NCBI GenBank assembly: GCA_964456445.1
Contig: CAYWBI010000009.1
Span: 1 to 54,679, forward strand
Source: CAYWBI01 sp964456445
GTDB lineage: Bacteria > Calditrichota > Calditrichia > Calditrichales > J004
Length of the DNA stretch: 54,679 nt
Direction of reading: 5' to 3'
A program made the translations under genes and the position numbers. A model generated the notes under the pieces. That model saw only the letters and a list, made by a program, of their open reading frames with translations, was not told where the DNA came from and made no database searches. Below, piece after piece: positions 7,253-16,400 of this stretch (position 1 is the stretch's first letter; every line of letters starts with the position of its first letter).

Positions 7253-9499
7253 TTATTGTACACGGAACAAATAGGATAGTTTTAAAAATAAGCTGCGTTC
7301 ATTTTGACGATAATCCTTTAAAAGCCAACCGGAGTTATAACCTTCGCTTTGGCTTTGGAGATCGCGATATCCGAGATAAAATACGGTCCCCGGGGATGGG
7401 GCATAGCTTAGCAGAACGTCCGGGGCAAGTGTGCTGCTGTTGAAGGGTTTTGCACTTTCAGCGTTATACCGCCGGATAACCATTTCGTTTATAACGCGCA
7501 GGCTAAGATAACGACTAATTTGCCAATCGATCCGTAAACGTGGGATAATTTGTTCCAATCCATAGTCAAAGTCATCATGGATACCGCTAAACTTATAGAG
7601 TTTATAGGAAAAGTAAAGCCTGAACATTGGTGAGGGTTTAAGGTTTAAAGAAAAAATATAATAGTCACTGCGACCTAAAAATGGTGAACTATAACTATAG
7701 TAAATGGCGTCGCCGCTAAAATAATAAAATCTTGGATTAAGCCACTCGAAAGAGTGGTTCCATAAATTGATGGCATAATTGTGTTTCTGATATTCCAGTC
7801 CCGCAAAACGTTCGGTGCTATAATAGTACGAAAGATCGAGGCCTGTATTGTACTGGTCCCGGAAAGAATTGGACAATGAAATATTTTTATTCTGGCTATC
7901 ACCTTTATAGTCGAAAATTGTGTTCAGATATAAATAGGGCCGGTAAAACTGCAAAAAACCATCCTGCCACAAAAAGTCGCGCCAGGCCTGAACTCCGCCT
8001 TTACGGATACCGCCGTCAAGAATATCCGAACGGGCGATAAAACCGTTTTCCATGCGGAAACCGGGCCCGTAGTCCTGAAATAAAAACTGGACATTCATCC
8101 ATTTGCTGCCACTGTAGTAATCGGCGTACAATGCCCGGTCAGAAATATTGTTAGGGCTATTTATTTCACGCGATTGACTGTATAAAACCTGCCCGGTAAA
8201 GACATTGTTTTTGTCAATGGAGAAGCGGCCGTCCAGACCATAAACACGGTTATAGCTGTCGCCAAATTCCCGGTCGGTTATTAAAGCGCCTATTATGCTG
8301 TTTGAAAAAACATTATGTTTTAAACGAAAAATATTATTATACGCTTTTTTGTGGCCATAATATTTTTGCAGGGTATCGCTTGGCCCCGCATTTAAAGATG
8401 ATAAATAATCGCTGCTGCCACGGTAGTCATCGACCGCGGAAAGCAGGCCAATGGAGTAGTCCCCAATCCGGCCACTTAGTTTTATCCCGGCAATGGGGTC
8501 AACAATTTGACGGGTATATACTGCTTCTATAGGCGTTTGGAAAATTTCGGTACTTTCTAAAAAGAAGGGTCGTTTTTCTTTATAATATAGCGGAGACCGC
8601 AGGTTAATGTCGATTTTATTGGCGTCGGCTTCAACCTGGCTAAAATCCGGGTTATAAGTCAGATCTGTATTAAGCGAAGAGGTAATACCATATTTAAAAC
8701 TCGCGCCAAAATCACCTTTGGAACGTACCGTGCTCAATTTATTAGTCGTGCTGTTGAGTTTATCTCCGCGTAAGTAGGAATATTCTGGCAGAATATCTAT
8801 GGGGCGGTTGGTGCGGATGGCACGAATATCATTAAGACGGCCAAGTTGAGCAACCCATTCTGTGGAAAAACGGGTCATCTTGGGCCAAACCACATCATGG
8901 TTAAGGTATTGGGTGCGGCGCAGGCAACCGAAGCGCCAATTCATCACATTTTTATTTGGGAAATTTAAACTGCTAAATGGGATACGCGCCTCAACGATAT
9001 AACCTTTTTGAAAAATTCTCCCAAAGGATTCAAAGATATAATCAGGGTTAAAATCTTCACCGCCGTGTTCGGTGTAAATACCGTCGGCCTGGATGCCGAA
9101 CGGGTTAAAGGCTAATTGATAGGCGTTTTTTGCATCGTCAAAGGTGTCGAGGTAAAGGATAACAAAGTCATCATCAAAAATATTGCCGCGTTTGGTAATG
9201 GATGCGCGGATTTTTTTGGGGTCATCGTAAAAACAGATAATGGCCACATACAGATTATTGGCGTCATATCCAAGAAGAAGGGCTGTCCGTTCACCGGCAG
9301 GGTCGCCTTCGGTGGGCTGAAAGGTATAAAAATTGCTGATACGTGTGGCCTTTTTCCAGACGTCTTCGTTTAGATAGCCATCAACTTTGATGTTTTTATC
9401 AAAACTGTGCAATTGCCGGTCATCACCTGCATCTCCGGCAAAGGCCAGTGAACAGGCAAAGGCAATCAGAATTATTTCGTGTAATATCTTACGGGCCAT
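7253..9499 (-). CDS. DUF5916 outer-membrane protein with CBM9-like N-terminal domain
   Basis: A 748-residue secreted protein. It has a signal peptide (cleavage after Ala-Phe-Ala, leaving Gly). A carbohydrate-binding-module-9-like domain covers about residues 30-220: KVDGYLNEDVWKKA, LLGYDANNLYVAI, DDDFVILYLDTF and VEARIPFSSLNF are the family landmarks. A long beta-strand-rich C-terminal part fits an outer-membrane barrel (DUF5916), ending in KLSYLFRVQ. The function of DUF5916 is not established; the CBM9-like part suggests binding of a carbohydrate or other surface ligand. Its start lies 12 bases after the lptG stop, so it is probably transcribed with lptF-lptG. Confidence 0.85.
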   Translation of the reverse strand: MARKILHEIILIAFACSLAFAGDAGDDRQLHSFDKNIKVDGYLNEDVWKKATRISNFYTFQPTEGDPAGERTALLLGYDANNLYVAIICFYDDPKKIRASITKRGNIFDDDFVILYLDTFDDAKNAYQLAFNPFGIQADGIYTEHGGEDFNPDYIFESFGRIFQKGYIVEARIPFSSLNFPNKNVMNWRFGCLRRTQYLNHDVVWPKMTRFSTEWVAQLGRLNDIRAIRTNRPIDILPEYSYLRGDKLNSTTNKLSTVRSKGDFGASFKYGITSSLNTDLTYNPDFSQVEADANKIDINLRSPLYYKEKRPFFLESTEIFQTPIEAVYTRQIVDPIAGIKLSGRIGDYSIGLLSAVDDYRGSSDYLSSLNAGPSDTLQKYYGHKKAYNNIFRLKHNVFSNSIIGALITDREFGDSYNRVYGLDGRFSIDKNNVFTGQVLYSQSREINSPNNISDRALYADYYSGSKWMNVQFLFQDYGPGFRMENGFIARSDILDGGIRKGGVQAWRDFLWQDGFLQFYRPYLYLNTIFDYKGDSQNKNISLSNSFRDQYNTGLDLSYYYSTERFAGLEYQKHNYAINLWNHSFEWLNPRFYYFSGDAIYYSYSSPFLGRSDYYIFSLNLKPSPMFRLYFSYKLYKFSGIHDDFDYGLEQIIPRLRIDWQISRYLSLRVINEMVIRRYNAESAKPFNSSTLAPDVLLSYAPSPGTVFYLGYRDLQSQSEGYNSGWLLKDYRQNERSLFLKLSYLFRVQ

Positions 9500-9511
9500 A
9501 AAATTAGGGTT

Positions 9512-10588
9512 TTATTTTTGAACCGTGAGCAAGGTATAAATACCAAAAGCCAGAAACAAGATATTTCCTAACCATGCTCCTAATAGTGGGTCAAGCGTTC
9601 CCTGTTGGCCGAGTACCTGGCCGATGCGCACAACTACCAGAAAAACAAAACTAATGGCAAGACTAATGCCAAAACTTAATCCGGTTCCGCCGCGTCTTTT
9701 CCTTGATGCAAATGGGGCGCCAATAAGTATGACAATCAAGTTAGCAAATGGCATTGCAAGTTTCAAATCTCTTTCTACCTGCCATTTTTGTGTATCCGCT
9801 CCGATGGCCCTTAAGTTTTCGATAAAGGCGCCCAACTCCTTGTAGCTCATCTCTTCGGGACGTTTTTGTATCCTTGTCAGATCGCGCGGCGTAATGTGGC
9901 TATCGGTAATAAGAGTGTCCTTTAAATAGCGGATTGTCTCTCCATTTTTGTTAAAGCTGCGGATGCGTACATCGCTCAAATGCCAACTGCTGTCTTGCCA
10001 AACCATGCGTGATGCATCGAAACGCCTTGTAATTGAAGCGCCATTGTAGTGCAGGAAACTTACATTATGCCCTGTTTTTTTTCCGCTGTTGAAATATTTT
10101 ATAACCAACTTACGGTTATGGGTATCCTGGACATAAATATTGTTTTGGCTGTAGCCAATATTCCTGGGTTCATGACGGATTTCGTACCGCTCGATATTAA
10201 AACGTTCCTGATTGGAGGCGGGTACAACATATTCATCAAAAAATCCGGAAAGAATACTGATCAGCAAACCGGTAACAAAGAGCGGCCCCAGAATTTTGTA
10301 GAGGCTTATCCCGGCGGAAAGCTGGGCAATGATTTCATTATGCCCGGACATTTGGCTTACAGAAAATAAGGCGGCAATAAGCATGGCTATGGGCAGGGTT
10401 AGGCTGATAACATAAGGCACCAAGTAGATGTAATACATAAAAAACTGTCCCATGGAAGCGCCGTTGTCAATAAATTTGGACAGGTTTTCCACCATGTTCA
10501 GCACTACAAAAATGACGATCCAGCCCATTAGGGCCAAAACAAGTGTGGCAAGGAATTTTTTTATCAGATAGATGTTCAGCGTTTTCAT
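9512..10588 (-). CDS. lptG: LPS export permease LptG
   Basis: About 358 residues, an LptF/LptG-family inner-membrane permease of the LptB2FG exporter, which extracts lipopolysaccharide from the inner membrane. Three N-terminal helices (residues ~10-110) and three C-terminal helices (~275-355) flank a periplasmic beta-jellyroll-like region. Signatures include YVISLTLPIAMLIAALFS, GHNEIIAQLSAGIS and the late PFANLIVILIGAPFASRKR. The start chosen is the ATG at 10588, which overlaps the lptF stop as ATGA. Starting ten codons upstream would only add residues read inside lptF. The ATPase lptB is not in the window. Confidence 0.93.
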   Translation of the reverse strand: MKTLNIYLIKKFLATLVLALMGWIVIFVVLNMVENLSKFIDNGASMGQFFMYYIYLVPYVISLTLPIAMLIAALFSVSQMSGHNEIIAQLSAGISLYKILGPLFVTGLLISILSGFFDEYVVPASNQERFNIERYEIRHEPRNIGYSQNNIYVQDTHNRKLVIKYFNSGKKTGHNVSFLHYNGASITRRFDASRMVWQDSSWHLSDVRIRSFNKNGETIRYLKDTLITDSHITPRDLTRIQKRPEEMSYKELGAFIENLRAIGADTQKWQVERDLKLAMPFANLIVILIGAPFASRKRRGGTGLSFGISLAISFVFLVVVRIGQVLGQQGTLDPLLGAWLGNILFLAFGIYTLLTVQK

Positions 10589-12045
10589 TTTCCGCTTTCT
10601 ACATTGGTGGCTTTCCATTTAAACAGTTTGGCCAGTTTTTCCCAGTGGATAAAAGAACTTTCTTTTACCGAGCGGTATAAAAGTAACAACCCAACGGCAA
10701 GGATTATAAAGTTTGCGGACCACATTGCCATAAAGGGCGACACCATGTTACGGTCGGCCAGCTTTTCCCCGCCGATAAGAAAGGCCCAGTAAACAACAAA
10801 AAAACCAAGGCTTAGGCTGAACGCCGTGCCCAGGTTGCCTTTACGGGACATGATCCCTAACGGGGCGCCGATAATTACAAAAACGATACAGGCAAAGGGA
10901 ATGGACAGTTTTTTGTAAATCTCAACCATATACTTGTCAACAATGCGTTTTTTATTGGCAACGACGCTCATTTTACTTTTAAGGGTTTGTTTATTGCGCT
11001 GTATTTGACGCAGGGCCCTTTGGCGGGCCGGACGGGTTTTAAGTTTTGTTATGGATGCCAGAGCGGATGTGTCTGCTCCCGCGGGCAGAACGGCCGCAAT
11101 TTTTAATAATTTATCCATTGGCAGTATCTGTCTTTGAATTTCTGCTTTGATTTTTTGCTTTTGGTTTTGGATCTCCAACCGGCTCTTGATCACGTTGGCA
11201 TACATCATTTTGATGTTCATCTCCCGGTCACTGCGAAAATGGCTTTCGTGCTCTTCCAGTTCAAAGTTTTTCGCCGGAATGTTAACGATCTGTTTTTCAA
11301 AATGCGAGCGTTGATAGTCATCGGGTTTTTTGATGTCTAAATCATGATATTCGCCATCGAACAGGGTAAAGATCAGTGTCTTGCGTGGCTTGGAATATAC
11401 CATGTAGCCTGTATTAGCGGTGATGGTTGTCGTTTGCTTCGGCGAACTATTGTCAAAAATCGTGATGCCTTCCAGACGGTCCACGCCCTTGGCCGCCTGG
11501 TATTCCGGGCCGAGTAATTTGGATGCGTCAACCCATTCGTTTAACAACGGTTTTTTTATATGGTCCACCACGAACGAATAGGGCGGAAACTTGAAAAATA
11601 TATGTTCTTCTAAGGTAAGTGTTGGTTTTTTTTGACGGATCGATTGAAAGAGCTGACGGGCGGCGTGATTGGTGTCCGGTAGAATTTGATCATTAAAATA
11701 TAGCATAAAAACGGTCAGCGCCGCGCCGAAAACAAGCGCCGGGCGAATCATCCGGTAAATGCTGATCCCGCTTGATTTTAGAATAATGATTTCATTGTCT
11801 GCGGAAAATCGGCCATAAGCCATCAATACGGCCAGAAGGGTGGCCATGGGTACGGCCAGGGCCATCATCCAGGCAAGATTAAAAACAATCAGCTTAAAAA
11901 TAGTAAAAAGGGCCAGGCCTTTGCCAAATATCTCATTTATGATTTTGACCAAATATTGCATCAAAAACAAAAACATAATGATCGAAAGGCTAAACAGAAA
12001 CGGACCGATCAATTCTTTATATATATAACGATGTAGTATTTTCAT
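10585..12045 (-). CDS. lptF: LPS export permease LptF (long form)
   Basis: A 486-residue partner permease of LptG in the LptB2FG exporter. The architecture is three helices (residues ~15-120), a periplasmic domain and three C-terminal helices (~385-465). Family signatures are MALAVPMATLLAVLMAYGRFSADNEIIILKSSGIS and IPFACIVFVIIGAPLGIMSRKG. It is about 120 residues longer than the E. coli protein. The extra length lies before the fourth helix, at about residues 270-385, and is a Lys/Arg/Gln-rich helical insert; similar inserts occur in Bacteroidota-type LptF. It overlaps lptG by four bases, showing tight coupling. Confidence 0.92.
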   Translation of the reverse strand: MKILHRYIYKELIGPFLFSLSIIMFLFLMQYLVKIINEIFGKGLALFTIFKLIVFNLAWMMALAVPMATLLAVLMAYGRFSADNEIIILKSSGISIYRMIRPALVFGAALTVFMLYFNDQILPDTNHAARQLFQSIRQKKPTLTLEEHIFFKFPPYSFVVDHIKKPLLNEWVDASKLLGPEYQAAKGVDRLEGITIFDNSSPKQTTTITANTGYMVYSKPRKTLIFTLFDGEYHDLDIKKPDDYQRSHFEKQIVNIPAKNFELEEHESHFRSDREMNIKMMYANVIKSRLEIQNQKQKIKAEIQRQILPMDKLLKIAAVLPAGADTSALASITKLKTRPARQRALRQIQRNKQTLKSKMSVVANKKRIVDKYMVEIYKKLSIPFACIVFVIIGAPLGIMSRKGNLGTAFSLSLGFFVVYWAFLIGGEKLADRNMVSPFMAMWSANFIILAVGLLLLYRSVKESSFIHWEKLAKLFKWKATNVESGK

Positions 12046-12066
12046 GGCATCATCTTACAGTTGGAC

Positions 12067-12101
12067 AGCCCGTTTTTTCCCGGGTTATGTTCTAACGGGC
12101 T
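12067..12101. repeat. inverted repeat between desaturase and lptF
   Basis: AGCCCGTT (12067-12074) and AACGGGCT (12094-12101) form a perfect 8-bp stem around a 19-base loop that itself contains CCCGGG. It spans the last codons of the desaturase and the short gap before lptF. The T-run follows the stem only on the plus strand, where there is no upstream gene, so it would not be a normal terminator for the desaturase. It may attenuate or stabilise the minus-strand message. Confidence 0.35.
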
Positions 12102-13164
12102 TTTTGCCCATGTGGTATAAAAACAATAGATGACGGCCAAGCGCTTTAAAAATATTGCCGTAGGCTGTGTAGCGAACATTAAAGTCCTGACAGGTCTGAT
12201 TTACAATTTTACTTATTTTGCGGTAATGAACATGACTGATTTTTGCAAACAAGTGATGTTCGATTTGAAAATTCAATCCACCGACATACCATGAAATAAC
12301 AGGGTTGTTTATCGAGAAATTAGCGGTGGTCAGCAATTGATGAATCGCCCATTCGTTTTCCATGGCCCCGCTCCCGGCAGGAACCGCCGGAAATGAATTA
12401 TCTTCCACCGTGTGCGCTAATTGAAACACAATGGAAAAAGTAAATCCAAGAATGAGATGAACGGTTAAAAATCCGATGATCACATAAAGCACCGGGTTAA
12501 ACAGCATGGGAAAAATTAGCATGTAACTAAAGTAAGCAACTTTGGCCAGGAAGAAAACCGTGGTTTCCGACAGCGATGGCTTGGGGAGCTTATAATCTCC
12601 GATTTTACCTGAAAAGAACTTTTGAAAATCGGTAAAAGCCACCATGGAAAGGGTTAAAAACCCATATGCCGGAAGCGCATAAAGTATTTGAAAGCGGTGC
12701 CAGGGGCGCCATTTTTGCTCGGGGCTTAAACGAAGAAGACCGTTGCTGTCAATGTCGGTATCCTTGTGGGCAATATTGGTATAGGTATGGTGCAGGATAT
12801 TGTGCTTGTGGTACCACAGCCGCTCGCTGCCACCAATCAGGTCCAGCGTGTAACCCAACAATTTATTTAGTTTCCTGTTGCCTGCAAAGGAGCCGTGCAC
12901 GCTATCGTGCATGATATTAAAGCCGACCAGTACGAACCCCTGGGCAAGCAAAAATGAAAAAAAAAGCCCGCTCAGCCATCCGCTGGTATAAAAAACCAAC
13001 AGGATGTAGGAGATAAGTAACCAGGCAAGGATAACCCCCCCCTTTAACATGATCCGCCACCCACCGCTCCGGGCAAGGTTGTTTTCTTCGAAGTAATTGT
13101 TTACCCTTTTCTTCAGCTCCCGGTAAAAAACAGGTTGCTCCGGGAAGTTTATCTTTTGTGCCAT
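12085..13164 (-). CDS. membrane fatty acid desaturase (front-end type)
   Basis: About 359 residues from the ATG chosen here, which has AAGGA upstream; a start 28 codons earlier lacks a ribosome site and adds an unconserved basic extension. All three histidine boxes of integral-membrane desaturases are visible: HDSVHG, HNILHHTYTN, and QIEHHLF with a leading Gln, the form seen in linoleoyl-CoA/front-end desaturases. HTVED gives a further conserved His. Four hydrophobic helices are arranged in two pairs. There is no fused cytochrome b5, so electrons must come from a separate donor. It should introduce a cis double bond into an acyl chain, with unknown regiospecificity. It is probably transcribed with lptF-lptG downstream. 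Confidence 0.9.
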   Translation of the reverse strand: MAQKINFPEQPVFYRELKKRVNNYFEENNLARSGGWRIMLKGGVILAWLLISYILLVFYTSGWLSGLFFSFLLAQGFVLVGFNIMHDSVHGSFAGNRKLNKLLGYTLDLIGGSERLWYHKHNILHHTYTNIAHKDTDIDSNGLLRLSPEQKWRPWHRFQILYALPAYGFLTLSMVAFTDFQKFFSGKIGDYKLPKPSLSETTVFFLAKVAYFSYMLIFPMLFNPVLYVIIGFLTVHLILGFTFSIVFQLAHTVEDNSFPAVPAGSGAMENEWAIHQLLTTANFSINNPVISWYVGGLNFQIEHHLFAKISHVHYRKISKIVNQTCQDFNVRYTAYGNIFKALGRHLLFLYHMGKKPVRT

Positions 13165-13266
13165 ACTTTTATCCTTAAAACATAATAATATTAACTTGAA
13201 CAATTTTTTCAATTTAAAGTTGGATAAATTGTTATGAAGGATCGACAATAATGTTCCATGGCTTTA

Positions 13267-13314
13267 GGTAATATTAAATTGGAAAAATTAAACGGCTAAT
13301 TTAAGGATATTACC
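13267..13314. repeat. long imperfect hairpin in the desaturase-sprA divergent region
   Basis: GGTAATAT-TAAATT (13267-13280) pairs with AATTTA (13298-13303) and ATATTACC (13307-13314), giving a 14-bp stem with a three-base bulge and a 17-base loop. It lies in the ~290-bp region between the divergently read desaturase and sprA genes. It is AT-rich with no T-run on either side, so a cruciform or a regulator site is more likely than a terminator. Confidence 0.45.
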
Positions 13315-13455
13315 AATTATATGCATATTTTTATGGTTCTGTAATTTTATCTTGATATATCCATCTCTTCAATTTAAATTTCACACTTCTTTAACCACAG
13401 AGGAGGGCGTCCCGTACAATTTGTTACCGAGTTTAATTTTTAATCCATTGGTTTT

Positions 13456-16400
13456 ATGAAATATTGGTCTATGGGACCGACCCTTCGTCAATATAGTTTT
13501 ATGCTGTTTATGTTCCTGATAGGTACAACCGGGGAAAGCTGGGCCCAATCCGGGCTTAAATTGCCCGCTCCGCCTCAAACGGTGCGGCTTTTTGAAAACC
13601 CCCGTTTTAGCCTTGAAAGCTACCCTGTGGTTTCGCTTGCCTTTAACATTGCGCCCCCCGTACTAAAACGTGAAACAAAACTTGACTCCAGTGGATACCT
13701 CACGGTAAGTGAAACGATTGGGGGCATTCATTTTGCTTTCCCCGCCGTCGTGGATTTCGAAACCTACATCAAATTAAAAGAGCAGTATTTATGGAAGCAA
13801 ATGCTTTTCAAGCAGGCCTTTACTACCATAACGGGTAATAAAAACAATGAATTTGGTGCGTTAAAACTCGATATCCCCATCCGGATAAAAAACGAAACCT
13901 TTACCCGGATATTTGGATCGGACAAAATATCCCTGCGGGTAACCGGTAATATATCTTTTGACCTTTCCGGCCGGACCGAAAAACGATCCGGTTCTGCCAT
14001 CAATGCCCGTGAAAATCAAAACACTTTTAGTCCGCGTTTTACCCAAACCCAACAATTTACCGTGGAAGGCAAGATTGGTGATAAGGTAACCGTTTCCGTG
14101 CAACAGAACAGTGAGGCCGTGACCGACATCGAAAATACCCTAAAATTAAAATATGAAGGGTACGACGATGAGATAATCGATAAAATTGAAGCCGGAAATG
14201 TTTCGCTTTCCCTCCCTTCTACAAAGTATGTTATTTTTGGCGGGAGCAACCAGGGTTTATTTGGTTTAAAAGCCAGCGCGCATTTGGGCAACCTGCATTT
14301 TACGACCATTGCCTCCCTGGAAAAAGGCCAGCAACAGGAACTGAACATTTCCGGTGGTTCAAGCTCGTCAACCACGATCATTAAAGACATTAATTATATC
14401 CAGAACCGTTATTTTTTTATTGACCCTTTTTACCGGGACCGTTTCGAATCTGGTTTTTCCGAAAATTTGCAAACCTTTAATTGTGAAGTCGGCAGAGATG
14501 TGAGTTTGATTGAAGTCTGGATATCCGTCGGCCCGCAGGACCCGAACCGTCGGGAGGCCATTGCCGCTTTTAATCCGGACGCTTTCAAAGATAAATCTTT
14601 TGCGGAAGTGGCTGCCATAAACAGGGAAGGTATTGTGAAGACCGGTTTTTTTCGCCGTTTGGACGAATCGGAATTTACGTATGACCGCTATCGGGGTTAT
14701 TTTGTACTTAATCAGCCAGCGGATGACAATACCATCGTAGGGATTGCCTTTAAGACCACCGGTGGGCAACTTGGCAATGGCACCCTGGCCGAAGACCTGG
14801 TAAATGATCCCGGTAAACCTGTACTTTTAAAACTGATCAAGGAACGTAATCAAAACGCGGATTCCGTTTATGTTCATACCTGGCCGTTGATGATGCGCAA
14901 TGTCTATTCGCTGGGCGGCACAAATATCCAAAAAAACGGTTTTGACATCAAGCTGGTTTATAATAAAGCCGGTGAAGAGCTGCAAAACCAGGGCAACAAC
15001 ACTTTTTTGAATTTGTTTGGGCTGGATCTTACCGATGAAAATGGCGGAGTTGTGGACGGTGGGGATGAAAAGGTGGATCTAAACCCTTATGTTATCAATC
15101 GTGCCCGGGGCATTTTGATGTTCCCGAGTCTGCGTCCGTTCGATCCGCTTGCCAACAGTCGTTTTAATCAGTTGGACGATAAGTATAAGGTGCGGATGTA
15201 TGATTTAACCAGTCCGTCGGATCGTAATGAGGCGCATGCCTTTGAAATGCATGTGACATCCAAAAGTACAAAATCCACTTTTGACCTGGGGTTTTATATT
15301 CTGGAAGGCAGCGAGGTGGTAACGCTCAACGGTTCTACGCTTAAGCGTGACAAGGATTATACGATCGATTATTTTAGCGGGCAACTTACCTTGATCTCCA
15401 ATGAAGCCAAACGTAGCAGCTCCAGCATTCAGATAAAATATGAGCGGGCCAATCTCTTTCAGCTCGATAAAAAAACCATTGTCGGCGGGCGTGTGGAGTA
15501 CCGTTTTAACGAAGATGCGTTTATGGGGCTGACAGCGCTGTACCTCAACAAATCTACCCTGGATACACGGGTACGTGTTGGGCAGGAACCTTTTCAGAAT
15601 TTTGTTTGGGATATGAACGCTGCCTTCAAATTCCGGCCCCGCTTTATAACGCGGGCCCTGGACGCTCTGCCGTTTATTGAGACAACGGATGAATCCAATT
15701 TTAATATCGAAGGTGAATTTGCACAGTCCCTGCCCAACCCCAATACCCTGGACAACCCTTCCACGAACGACAAAAAAGGCGTGGCATATATCGATGATTT
15801 TGAATCGTCAAAACGCAGTACAACCCTTGGTATCCGTTATAAAACCTGGTCGGAAGCCAGCGCCCCGGCATTTGTGGATGTACTTGGCGGTCCGGTAAAG
15901 GATGTTCAATTGGATAAATCACGCGCCCGCTTGACCTGGTTTAACCCTTATACCCAGGTGCTGATCAAGGACATCTGGCCAAACCGGGACGTTAATGCTC
16001 AAACCGGCCAGACCACCGATGTGCTTGGGCTGGAATTTTATCGTGAGCCGACCAGTGACCCGGACAGCGCATGGGTAGGCATTATGCGCTCCACCGCCAG
16101 TTATGCCGATCAGCAAAAAACAAAATATATCGAACTATGGGTTCTGGGCGATACCGGCACCGTGCATATCGATGTGGGGCGTATCTCGGAGGATTGGTAT
16201 ATACACGATCAAATAATCGATGGCAAAACATTTCCGGCAAAAAGCTTTTTAAATACCGAAGACGTCAATAATAACGGTTTACTCGATGAAGGGGAAGATA
16301 TTGGTATCGACGGCATTCCGCACGACCAACCCGGCGCCGATCCGTATGATTTATGGGCTGAGCCGGTACGCGGTGTAAACTATACGCCCGATGGTGTGGA

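Noticed and set aside
14016..14769. Antisense frames of 124 and 133 codons inside sprA
   Set aside because: Shadow frames of the sprA coding sequence, without ribosome sites.
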